From: Thermoleophilaceae bacterium
Lineage (GTDB): Bacteria; Actinomycetota; Thermoleophilia; Solirubrobacterales; Thermoleophilaceae
DNA length: 9,527 nt
Direction of reading: 5' to 3'
Assembly: GCA_013695885.1 (NCBI GenBank)
Contig: JACCZP010000072.1
Span: 1-9,527 of the forward strand
The notes under the pieces are model-generated. The model did no database searches. It was not told the origin of the DNA and was given only the letters and a program-made list of their open reading frames with translations. Shown one piece after another: positions 1 to 7,403 of the stretch. Each line of letters opens with the position of its first letter. Position 1 is the stretch's first letter. The translations under genes and the position numbers were made by a program.

Positions 1-68
1 CGCACCATCTCGGTGATGGCGCGCTGCTCGTCGGTCTTGTCGGCGTACGGTGCGGTGGCGACGGCCAA
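1..68 (-). CDS. Probable acyl-CoA dehydrogenase, N-terminal fragment
   Basis: Only the first 22 codons are in the window; the gene runs off the left edge. Read from a TTG at 68..66, the peptide begins MAVATAPYADKTDEQRAI and continues TEMVR. The pattern of a short Ala-rich lead followed by T-D-E-Q-R-A-I-x-E-x-V-R is the usual start of acyl-CoA dehydrogenases (first helix of the N-terminal domain), the FAD enzymes of fatty-acid beta-oxidation. The start is fixed by an AAGGAG Shine-Dalgarno seven bases upstream. The family call rests on one short helix, so another protein with a similar N-terminus is possible. The acyl-CoA synthetase at 1306 would fit the same pathway, but the two are not in one operon. 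Confidence 0.5.
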   Translation of the reverse strand, partial: MAVATAPYADKTDEQRAITEMV

Positions 69-75
69 GATGGAG

Positions 76-81
76 CTCCTT
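76..81 (-). promoter_or_regulatory. Ribosome binding site for the left-edge gene
   Basis: The minus strand reads AAGGAG at 81..76, then seven bases, then TTG. It is the best Shine-Dalgarno in this part of the window and is the reason a TTG start is accepted for the fragment at 1-68. Confidence 0.6.
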
Positions 82-117
82 GCGTGGGGTTCGGCGGCTC
101 AGAGCGAGGGAATCGCC

Positions 118-123
118 ATTCTA
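118..123 (-). promoter_or_regulatory. Possible -10 box for the left-edge gene
   Basis: The minus strand has TAGAAT at 123..118, close to the sigma-70/HrdB consensus, about 50 bases upstream of the TTG start. No convincing -35 hexamer is present 16-18 bases further upstream, where the sequence is a run of C and G. If used, an activator or an extended -10 would probably be needed. Confidence 0.3.
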
Positions 124-132
124 CCGGCGCCA

Positions 133-185
133 GTCCGGCCCCCGGGGGGCGGCGCCCGCGGACCGGACGGCCGTTCGAAGGCCGT
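133..185. other. Nested GC-rich inverted repeats upstream of the left-edge gene
   Basis: Two inverted repeats lie back to back and share a few bases. GTCCGG at 133-138 pairs with CCGGAC at 163-168. ACGGCC at 167-172 pairs with GGCCGT at 180-185 around a GTTCGAA loop. They lie upstream of the possible -10 box. No coding frame here looks real, so they belong to the untranslated spacer 69-389. Regulatory DNA or a small structured RNA are both possible; nothing decides between them. Confidence 0.35.
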
Positions 186-213
186 GTGCTCTACGGCAAC
201 GGACGTTCCTCCA

Positions 214-230
214 CGGCACATTCTGTGCCG
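214..230. promoter_or_regulatory. 17-bp perfect palindrome, candidate operator
   Basis: CGGCACA (214-220) and TGTGCCG (224-230) form perfect 7-bp arms around TTC. A third half-site TGTGCCG recurs in direct orientation at 244-250. Size and symmetry fit a dimeric repressor such as a TetR or GntR member, both common regulators of acyl-CoA dehydrogenase genes. It lies about 145 bases upstream of the left-edge start and about 90 bases from the possible -10, far for a simple repressor site. It could instead be a hairpin. Confidence 0.35.
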
Positions 231-280
231 GCCAGGAACAGCGTGTGCCGTAACTCCCAAGGCTGGCGAGGAAGGCACGC

Positions 281-427
281 AGCCCGGCGGAAAAGCCACC
301 GAGCGGGGGTGTAGGGCGGCGGGACCCCGGCCGGAGGAGAGGCGGGGCGGGCTACAAGCCCGGCGGAGGCTGGCCGGAGAGAGGCGGGGCTACAGCCCGG
401 CGGGGTGCCGGGCTGTGAACCCGGCGG
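281..427. repeat. Imperfect GC-rich repeats at the 3' end of the NlpC/P60 gene
   Basis: The 10-mer AGCCCGGCGG occurs at 281-290, 357-366 and 394-403, with the variant AACCCGGCGG at 418-427. The two middle copies belong to longer units, 329-366 (38 nt) and 372-403 (32 nt). These share a GGCCGGAG start, an AGAGGCGGGGC core and the terminal 10-mer, differ mainly by short deletions, and are offset by 43 bp. Each unit can fold: GGGCT-ACA-AGCCC at 349-361, GGGC-TACA-GCCC at 387-398, CCGGG-CTGTGAA-CCCGG at 408-424. The last 34 bases of the hydrolase gene, including its TAG stop, lie in the array. It may serve as a terminator region, although no T-tract follows. Remaining spacer 69-280 holds only the inverted repeats listed separately. 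Confidence 0.6.
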
Positions 428-1061
428 TGGGACGGGCGGTGCCCCAGCGCGGGCCCTTGCCCGGCGTGGTGCCGACCAGCGCGGACTCGCGGCCGCGGAA
501 GCCGGTGTCGAAGCGAAGGCCGGCGATCACAACGAAGGCGTGGCCCGTGTGGGCGTAGACCGTGATCCAGCGGCCCGGGCCGGGCTCGCCCCACTGCATG
601 AATGGTCCCGAGGCCAGCGGTGCGGGAAGCAGTCCGGCCTTGATCAGTGCGTAGGAGATGGCGCCGGAGCAGTCGTAGGCGGTGTCCTCGACCTTCCCGT
701 GCCCGCCGCCGTAGCGGTAGGGAAGGTTGGCGATCTTGTTGGCTGCGGCGATGGCGGTCTTGACGGCGGCCGGCGCGTTCGCGGGGGGGACGGCCTGCCC
801 GCCGACGATGCGCGCCTTGCCGGCCGGGCGGCCGCCGGAGGCGGGCTCGTCCGAGTTCGAGTCCTTCTCGGAGTCGACGTCTTCGGCGTCATCGACCGCG
901 GCGTCACGGTCGCGGGAGCGCGGCCGCTCGGAGCGCCGCTCGTCCCCTGCCTCCGGAGATGCTCCCCCGGTCTGGGCGACCGCGGCCGCCGGCGACAGCG
1001 CGGCGAAGGCCACGAGAGCGCAGGCAACGAGCGCAGGGAGGAGTGAGCGGAGGCGGTCCAT
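390..1061 (-). CDS. Secreted NlpC/P60-family peptidoglycan hydrolase
   Basis: A 223-residue protein expected to cut peptide stems of peptidoglycan outside the membrane. Residues 1-30 form a signal peptide: Met-Asp-Arg-Leu-Arg, a hydrophobic stretch, then an AAAVAQ cleavage region. Residues 31-90 are a charged, low-complexity linker rich in Arg, Asp, Glu and Ser. The catalytic domain spans about 95-220: the PYRYGGGHG turn (114-122) precedes YDCSG, with C131 the likely nucleophile, and GHAFVVI supplies the probable histidine H174. The C-terminus ends in a RHPAGL segment. The ATG at 1061 puts the signal peptide at the N-terminus; the Shine-Dalgarno is weak (GAAAGAG, four bases from ATG). The gene is read from its own promoter through a c-di-AMP riboswitch, which in actinobacteria typically precedes wall hydrolases and resuscitation factors. 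Substrate bond and partners cannot be deduced. Confidence 0.87.
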   Translation of the reverse strand: MDRLRSLLPALVACALVAFAALSPAAAVAQTGGASPEAGDERRSERPRSRDRDAAVDDAEDVDSEKDSNSDEPASGGRPAGKARIVGGQAVPPANAPAAVKTAIAAANKIANLPYRYGGGHGKVEDTAYDCSGAISYALIKAGLLPAPLASGPFMQWGEPGPGRWITVYAHTGHAFVVIAGLRFDTGFRGRESALVGTTPGKGPRWGTARPTAGFTARHPAGL

Positions 1062-1073
1062 GATCTCTTTCGT

Positions 1074-1188
1074 ACGCCTGCGGGGTTAGCTGACGGGCTC
1101 GCGCTGAAAGAGCTTGCGCGCCTCTCTTGGTAAGAGAGGTTCGCCCCGAGAACTTGGGTCCCCCGCTCCGCGTTTGCGGATTCGGCGT
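1074..1188 (-). ncRNA. c-di-AMP riboswitch (ydaO/yuaA leader)
   Basis: On the minus strand the leader shows the conserved blocks of the ydaO/yuaA class in order: GCCGAATCCGC at its start, GCGGGGGACCCAAG (around 1168-1155), GGGGCGAA (around 1146-1139), and CAGCTAACCCCGCAGGCGT at its 3' end. P1 closes perfectly: ACGCC at 1188..1184 pairs with GGCGT at 1078..1074. A variable arm forms a perfect 8-bp hairpin, CCTCTCTT-ACC-AAGAGAGG (1139..1121), and CGCGC/GCGCG forms the next arm. The class binds two c-di-AMP molecules and generally lowers expression when c-di-AMP is high. Only 12 bases separate P1 from the ATG at 1061 and no terminator fits between them, so the switch may act on translation or through alternative folding inside the aptamer. 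It serves the NlpC/P60 gene. Confidence 0.9.
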
Positions 1189-1190
1189 TG

Positions 1191-1230
1191 GGGAAAGGTA
1201 GCCTCAACCAGGCAGGCGTCAACCTTTCCC
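1191..1230. promoter_or_regulatory. Inverted repeat spanning the NlpC/P60 promoter
   Basis: GGGAAAGGT at 1191-1199 and ACCTTTCCC at 1222-1230 are perfect 9-bp arms. Inner arms GCCT (1201-1204) and AGGC (1214-1217) can extend the pairing. One outer arm overlaps the -10 box; the other touches the outer base of the -35 box and extends upstream of it. It could be a dimeric regulator's site. It is unlikely to be a hairpin in the hydrolase mRNA, because most of it lies upstream of the predicted start. Confidence 0.5.
1195..1222 (-). promoter_or_regulatory. Promoter of the riboswitch-NlpC/P60 transcript
   Basis: The minus strand has TTGACG at 1222..1217, a 16-bp spacer, and TACCTT at 1200..1195, matching a housekeeping sigma promoter. 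The predicted start, about seven bases downstream near 1188, falls on the first base of riboswitch helix P1. This agreement between two independent predictions supports both. Confidence 0.6.
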
Positions 1231-1231
1231 T

Positions 1232-1249
1232 GTGTGATTCTGCTCACAC
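1232..1249. promoter_or_regulatory. CRP/FNR-type operator (TGTGA-N6-TCACA)
   Basis: GTGTGA (1232-1237), six bases, then TCACAC (1244-1249) is a perfect 18-bp palindrome that contains the full CRP/GlxR consensus. The centre at 1240.5 lies about 52 bases upstream of the predicted NlpC/P60 start (near 1188) and 65 bases upstream of the acyl-CoA synthetase ATG at 1306. It could therefore act on either divergent gene. cAMP-CRP control of wall-hydrolase genes is known for rpfA in actinobacteria, and CRP control of acyl-CoA or acetyl-CoA synthetases is also known. Confidence 0.7.
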
Positions 1250-1305
1250 CGGCAAGTTTTGTTGCGCTATTTCATGCGCTGCAGCCAGCCGTAGCATCGC
1301 GATCG

Positions 1306-2736
1306 ATGAACTTCGCCCGCGACGTCGTCGACGCCGCCCCCACCCACCGGCGCGCACTCGTGACGATCGATCGTGCCGGTGCCCGGGGCGAGCTCTCCTT
1401 CGGCGAGGTGGCGGAGCGCTCTGCCCGCCTCGCGGGCTCGCTGGTCGCGCACGGCGCACACCGCGGCGACGTGGTGATGACCCTCGCCGGCAACCGGCCG
1501 GAGTGGGCGCTGACCATGGTCGCGTGCTGGCGAATCGGTGCGGTCGCCCTCCCCTGCGCCGAGATGCTCCGCGCCGGCGACCTGCGCGCGCGCATGGACG
1601 CCGTCCAGCCGCGGATGGTGGTGGCCGACGAGCGGGCCGTCGAGACCGTCCTCGAGACGGGGTTCCGCGGTGCCCTGCTCCAGGTGCCCGACGAGCGGCT
1701 CTTCGAGGCCGACCCGGTGCCGGCCGCTGACCTCGACCCCCTCGACCCCGCGCTCGTGGTCTTCACCTCCGGCACCTCGGGCGAGCCGAAGCCCGTTCGC
1801 CACGGGCAGCGCTACCTGGCCGGGCAGGCGGTGCAGGCCGAGCACTGGCTCGGGGCCCGGCCCGGTGAGCTCTCCTGGTGCACGGCGGCCTCGGGCTGGT
1901 CGAAGTCCGCCCGCAACGCGTTCGTGGCCCCCTGGCTGCGGGGCGCCGCCGCCCTGCTCGAGGACCGGCGCTTCGACCCCGCCGAGCGACTGGCCACGGT
2001 CGAGCGCGAGGGCGTGTCGGTGCTCTGCATGGCGCCGACCGAGTACCGCACGGTTGCGAAGGCCGTTCCCCTTCGCCCCCTCCCCGGCCTCCGCCACGCC
2101 GTGGCGGCCGGCGAGCCGCTCAACCCCGAGGTGGTCCGGCTGTGGCAGGAGGGGTGCGGCGTGGCCATCCGCGACGGCTACGGCCAGACCGAGACCGGCG
2201 CCCTAACCGGCATGCCGCTCGACGAGGAGGTGCGGCCGGGCTCGATGGGTCGGCCGCTGCCCGGCTTTCGCCTCTGGGTGGAGGACGGCGAGCTCTGCCT
2301 CGACCCTGCAACCGTCCCCACCTTCCAGCTCGACGGGCCGGAGGGGACCTGGCGGACCGGCGACCGCGTCCGCGAGGACGCCGAGGGCTTCCTGTGGTTC
2401 GAGGGGCGCACCGATGACGTGATCATCTCCTCCGGCTACCGGATCGGGCCGTTTGAGGTGGAGTCCGTGCTCGTCTCCCACCCCGACGTGGCCGAGGCGG
2501 CGGCGGTCGCCCATCCCGACCCGGAGCGCGGCGCGGTGGTGCGGGCGGTGGTGGTGCTGCGACCCGGACGCGAGTCGAGCGACGGCCTGGCCCGGGAGCT
2601 CCAGGAGCACGTCAAGGGCCGGACCGCGCCCTACAAGTATCCCCGAATCGTCGAGTTCGCCGACTCGCTGCCGAAGACCTCGAGCGGAAAGATCCGACGT
2701 GCGGAGCTCCGGCGTGCCGCGGCGCCCACCGCTTAG
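1306..2736 (+). CDS. AMP-forming acyl-CoA synthetase (medium-chain/acetyl type)
   Basis: A 476-residue adenylate-forming ligase that would activate a carboxylic acid with ATP and join it to CoA in the cytoplasm. Motifs in order: the phosphate-binding loop TSGTSGEPKP (154-163), AAGEPLNPE (267-275), DGYGQTETG (290-298), TGDR (351-354), the hinge GRTDDVIISSGYRI (367-380), and PKTSSGKIRR with catalytic K462. The CTAASGWSK segment (192-200) resembles the ACSM/medium-chain branch more than long-chain ligases; the substrate cannot be fixed. The frame stays open back to 1114, but the family N-terminus (MNFARDVVDAAP) begins at 1306 and the upstream codons are antisense to the riboswitch. There is no Shine-Dalgarno. 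A TAGCAT -10-like box at 1292-1297 would place the start of transcription next to the ATG, so the mRNA may be leaderless. The gene ends 28 bp before the YyaL-type gene, likely co-transcribed. Confidence 0.92.
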   Translation: MNFARDVVDAAPTHRRALVTIDRAGARGELSFGEVAERSARLAGSLVAHGAHRGDVVMTLAGNRPEWALTMVACWRIGAVALPCAEMLRAGDLRARMDAVQPRMVVADERAVETVLETGFRGALLQVPDERLFEADPVPAADLDPLDPALVVFTSGTSGEPKPVRHGQRYLAGQAVQAEHWLGARPGELSWCTAASGWSKSARNAFVAPWLRGAAALLEDRRFDPAERLATVEREGVSVLCMAPTEYRTVAKAVPLRPLPGLRHAVAAGEPLNPEVVRLWQEGCGVAIRDGYGQTETGALTGMPLDEEVRPGSMGRPLPGFRLWVEDGELCLDPATVPTFQLDGPEGTWRTGDRVREDAEGFLWFEGRTDDVIISSGYRIGPFEVESVLVSHPDVAEAAAVAHPDPERGAVVRAVVVLRPGRESSDGLARELQEHVKGRTAPYKYPRIVEFADSLPKTSSGKIRRAELRRAAAPTA

Positions 2737-2764
2737 AGGCAACGACCCGGGGTAGACCGGACCC

Positions 2765-4720
<1,956 letters not shown>

Positions 4721-4731
4721 GTTGCTCCGCG

Positions 4732-5455
4732 ATGGCCGAGGTGGGCGCGGAGACGGGCGGCGCCATCTGGGTCGCGTTCCTGGCAGCCTTCGTGCTCGCG
4801 GCGCTCACCGCCTTTGCCTATGCGGAGCTCGTGACGAAGTACCCGCGGGCGGCCGGCACGGCGCTGTACGCCGACCGCGCGTTCGGGATCCCGTTCCTGA
4901 CCTTCATGGTGGGCTTCGCGATCATGGCCTCGGGCGTGACCTCGGCCGGAACCCGAGGCGGGCGTTCCCACGGGCGCTGTTCGGCGGCTTGGTGGTAGCC
5001 GGCCTGATCTACGTGCTGGTGGCGCTCACCGCGGCAATGGTCGTCGACCCCGCCCGCCTGGCCGAGTCGGACGGGCCGCTGCTCGAGGTCGTGCGCGTCG
5101 GCGCCCCCGCGGTGCCCCCGGCGCTGTTCGCGGGCATCGCTCTGTTCGCGCTGGCCAACAGCGCGCTGATCAACATGGTCATGGCCTCGCGGCTCGTCTA
5201 CGGCATGGCCGACCGAGGGCTCGTGCCGCGCGTGTTCGCGCGGCTGCTTCCGGGACGGCGGACGCCGTGGGCGACCGCGTCGAGCACGACCACTTCCGCG
5301 CCCCCGCCGTGCTCCCGGTGCTCGGGGCGATCGCAGCCGCGGCGCTGATCGTGCAGAACGACGGCGCGGTCTTCCTCAGGGCCGGGATCATCCTCCTGGT
5401 CGGAGTCCTCCTGTGGGCGATCAACCGCCTCGTGGGCGGGCGCGGAGGCGGCTAG
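4732..5455 (+). pseudogene. Decayed APC-family amino-acid permease
   Basis: Three pieces of one permease lie in order in three frames. Piece 1 (4732 to about 4953) has GGAIWVAFLAAF, the AELVTKYPRAAG motif and GFAIMASGVTSAG, matching the second and third membrane helices. Piece 2 (about 4953-5270, different frame) starts NPRRAFPRALFGG and runs through SALINMVMASRLVYGMADRG to PGRRTPW, matching the later half. Piece 3 (about 5270-5455, third frame) is DRVEHDHFRAPAVLPVLG and a last helix, ending at a TAG. Missing by comparison with intact relatives as remembered: the first helix, a block between pieces 1 and 2 (roughly a hundred residues), and a block between pieces 2 and 3 (some tens of residues). 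Both internal joins change frame, so no full-length transporter can be made. Codon use is still typical of a gene, suggesting recent decay. Misassembly of a metagenomic contig is the main alternative. Confidence 0.82.
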
Positions 5456-5466
5456 CTGCGCGCCGA

Positions 5467-5481
5467 GGGCCTGGGCGGCCC
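5467..5481. terminator. Possible hairpin between convergent genes
   Basis: GGGCC (5467-5471) and GGCCC (5477-5481) pair around a 5-base loop, between the end of the permease remnant and the stop of the minus-strand antitoxin-like gene. No T-run follows on either strand, so it would be a weak or Rho-assisted terminator at best. Confidence 0.25.
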
Positions 5482-5490
5482 GACCCGGGG

Positions 5491-5871
5491 TTAGAACACA
5501 GGCGAGGCGGCGGCGAGCCAGACCACTTCGGGGGCCTCGCCGTCATGCAGCAGCGCGGCCGGCGTGCGGTCGTCGAGCTCCGCGCTCGGCTCGAGCAGCC
5601 ACTCGTGGGCGCTGCCCGGGCCGTCCTGCGCGGCGAGGAAGGCGGTGACCGCGTATAGGTTGCGAAGGCGGCGTTCGAGACCGGCGTCCGGCGCCACCCC
5701 GTGGGCCACGCGATCGACCTCCTCGGGGGTGTGCGCTCCCGCGGCGAAGGCGGTGAGGCGCGGCCCGAGAGTGACGACCAGCCACTCGGCCAGGTGGTCG
5801 ACCGCCGCGGTGGCGAGATCCTGCTGACCGACATAGGACTGGGGAGCTGCTGAAGCTGCTGGCACCGACAC
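5491..5871 (-). CDS. MbcA/ParS/Xre antitoxin-family protein, no toxin nearby
   Basis: A 126-residue protein resembling the antitoxins of RES-type toxin pairs. Residues 33-82 match the helix-turn-helix part, TLGPRLTAFAAGAHTPEEVD followed by ERRLRNLYAVTAFL. Residues 85-122 match the MbcA/ParS toxin-binding domain (DUF2384): HEWLLEPSAELDDRTPAALL, then a G-x-A-P-E-V-V pattern. In characterised systems this domain holds a RES-domain toxin in check and the protein represses its own promoter. No RES gene lies on either side: one neighbour is the permease remnant, the other glnA. It may have lost its partner, act as a regulator only, or partner with a distant toxin. The GTG at 5871 is chosen for the strong AAGGAGG four bases upstream; a second in-frame GTG at 5865, ten bases from it, is possible. 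The frame extends to an ATG at 5940, but that extension is Gly/Arg-rich and lacks a ribosome site. Confidence 0.7.
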   Translation of the reverse strand: MSVPAASAAPQSYVGQQDLATAAVDHLAEWLVVTLGPRLTAFAAGAHTPEEVDRVAHGVAPDAGLERRLRNLYAVTAFLAAQDGPGSAHEWLLEPSAELDDRTPAALLHDGEAPEVVWLAAASPVF

Positions 5872-5875
5872 GGCG

Positions 5876-5882
5876 CCTCCTT
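5876..5882 (-). promoter_or_regulatory. Ribosome binding site of the antitoxin-like gene
   Basis: The minus strand carries AAGGAGG at 5882..5876. It is a near-perfect anti-16S match and places the start at the GTG at 5871 or 5865, not the ATG at 5940. Confidence 0.7.
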
Positions 5883-6005
5883 GCCCGCTGATGGAGTGAA
5901 CGTAGCGAGGGATCCGGACCCCTACATGGGGGCTACCCACCGTCCGTCCATCCTGTTAACCCCACCATCGGCCGAAACGATCGGTGTCATTAGGACGGCA
6001 CGCGC

Positions 6006-6030
6006 GACCCTCGGTGGCCCGTCCAGGGTC
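6006..6030 (-). terminator. Possible terminator hairpin downstream of glnA
   Basis: GACCCT (6006-6011) and AGGGTC (6025-6030) are perfect 6-bp arms around a 13-base loop, 13 bases past the glnA stop. There is no T-tract. A short CCTCT-CT-AGAGG palindrome also overlaps the stop codon itself. The remaining spacer 5883-6005 shows no clear gene or promoter. Confidence 0.35.
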
Positions 6031-6042
6031 GAGCAGGCCTCT

Positions 6043-7392
6043 CTAGAGGATCGACATGTACCGGTCGAGCTCCCAGGGGGTGACCTGCACTCGATAGTCG
6101 TCCCATTCCTGGCGCTTGATCTCCACGAAGCGGTTGAACGTGTGCTCGCCGAGCGTGCGCAGGGCGAGCTCGGACTCCGCGGTCAGCTCGATCGCCTCTC
6201 CGAGCGTCGCGGGAAGCTGCTCGATGCCGAGCCGGTGGCGCTCGTCGGGAGCCAGGTGGTAGAGGTTCTTCTCCATCGGCTCCGGCAGCTCGTAGCCCTT
6301 CTCTATCCCCTCGAGTCCCGCCTGCAGCAGCACGGCGAACGTGAGGTAGGGGTTGCAGGCCGGGTCGGGGCAGCGGAGCTCCATCCGCGTGGCCTTCTCC
6401 TTGCCCGGGTGGTAGAGCGGCACCCGCACGAGCGCCGAGCGGTTGCGCCGGGACCACGCGACGTACACGGGCGCCTCGTAGCCGGGCACGAGCCGCTTGT
6501 AGGAGTTCACCCACTGCGCGAAGATCGAGGAGATCTCGCGGGCGTGCTTGAGCTGGCCGGCGATGAACGCCTTGCCGGTCTCCGAGAGGAAGTACTGGTC
6601 GTCGGGGTCGTAGAAGGCGTTGCGACCACCCTTGAACAGCGACTGGTGGGTGTGCATCCCGGAGCCGTTCTTGCCGAACAGGGGCTTCGGCATGAACGTC
6701 GCGTGCCACCCGTACTTCATGGCGTACTCCTTGACGGTGATGCGGTAGGTCATCGTGTCGTCGGCCATCTTCAGGGCGGGCGCGTAGCGCATGTCGATCT
6801 CGTGCTGGGACGGTCCCACCTCGTGGTGGGTGTACTCGACGTGGATGCCGAGCTGCTCGAGGGCGAGAACGGTCTCACGGCGCACGTCGGAGCCCGCGTC
6901 GAGCGTCGTGAGGTCGAAGTAGCCGCCCTCGTCGAGCACCTCGGGGATACCGTCGGTCGGGCGGGCGCTCTTGAAGTAGAAGTACTCGAGCTCCGGGCCG
7001 ACGTTGAACGCGTCGAACCCCATCGCCTCGGCGCGGGCCAGCGCGCGACGGAGGATGTAGCGCGGGTCGCCCTCGTAGGGCTCGCCGGAAGGGGTGAGGA
7101 TGTCGCAGAACATCCGCGCCACGCCCTGGGACTCCGGCCGCCAGGGCAGCACGGCGAAGGTGGCGGCGTCGGGCATGGCGATCATGTCCGACTCCTCGAT
7201 GGCGTTGAAGCCGGTGATCGAGGAGCCGTCGAATCCCATCCCGCCCTCGAACGCGTCGTCGAGCTCGGCCTTGTTGATCGAGAAGGACTTGAGCTGGCCG
7301 AGGACATCGGTGAACCAGAAGCGGATGAAGCGGATGTCGCGCTCCTCGACGATCGCCTTGACGTCGTCGCGGGTCTGGGGGCGCTCGGCCAC
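6043..7392 (-). CDS. glnA: Glutamine synthetase type I, short form
   Basis: A 449-residue enzyme that makes glutamine from glutamate, ammonia and ATP in the cytoplasm. Motifs: the N-terminal beta-grasp end GFDGSSITGF (53-62), metal ligands in GPELEYFYF (E134, E136) and HHEVGPSQHEID (E191, E198), NGSGMHTHQSL with H247, the flexible-loop region around YEAPVYVAWSRRNRSA (305-320), and ELRCPDPACNPYL (338-350). The length fits the short GSI class. KNLYHLAPDE (375-384) occupies the region of the adenylylation tyrosine of longer enzymes but is not the classic site. At the position of the Bacillus feedback arginine (as I recall, in GFVRIEESD) this protein has GFNAIEESD. The GTG at 7392 matches the expected N-terminus, but the Shine-Dalgarno is poor and the start lies 11 bases after the HxlR stop, suggesting translational coupling. 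The frame stays open to 7656 inside hxlR; that extension is not protein-like. Confidence 0.95.
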   Translation of the reverse strand: MAERPQTRDDVKAIVEERDIRFIRFWFTDVLGQLKSFSINKAELDDAFEGGMGFDGSSITGFNAIEESDMIAMPDAATFAVLPWRPESQGVARMFCDILTPSGEPYEGDPRYILRRALARAEAMGFDAFNVGPELEYFYFKSARPTDGIPEVLDEGGYFDLTTLDAGSDVRRETVLALEQLGIHVEYTHHEVGPSQHEIDMRYAPALKMADDTMTYRITVKEYAMKYGWHATFMPKPLFGKNGSGMHTHQSLFKGGRNAFYDPDDQYFLSETGKAFIAGQLKHAREISSIFAQWVNSYKRLVPGYEAPVYVAWSRRNRSALVRVPLYHPGKEKATRMELRCPDPACNPYLTFAVLLQAGLEGIEKGYELPEPMEKNLYHLAPDERHRLGIEQLPATLGEAIELTAESELALRTLGEHTFNRFVEIKRQEWDDYRVQVTPWELDRYMSIL

Positions 7393-7403
7393 GTTCAGCG
7401 CAC

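Noticed and set aside
13..558. 181-codon plus-strand frame at the left edge
   Set aside because: It spans the left-edge gene start, the inverted-repeat spacer and the antisense of the hydrolase 3' end, and its translation is low-complexity.
1114..1305. 64-codon N-terminal extension of the acyl-CoA synthetase
   Set aside because: It would be coded from the complement of the riboswitch and through the promoter and CRP site. The conserved family N-terminus starts at 1306.
4732..5455. Programmed frameshifting that would rebuild a working permease
   Set aside because: The pieces are not just out of frame: whole blocks, including several membrane helices, are absent at the joins, and no slippery sequence was seen.
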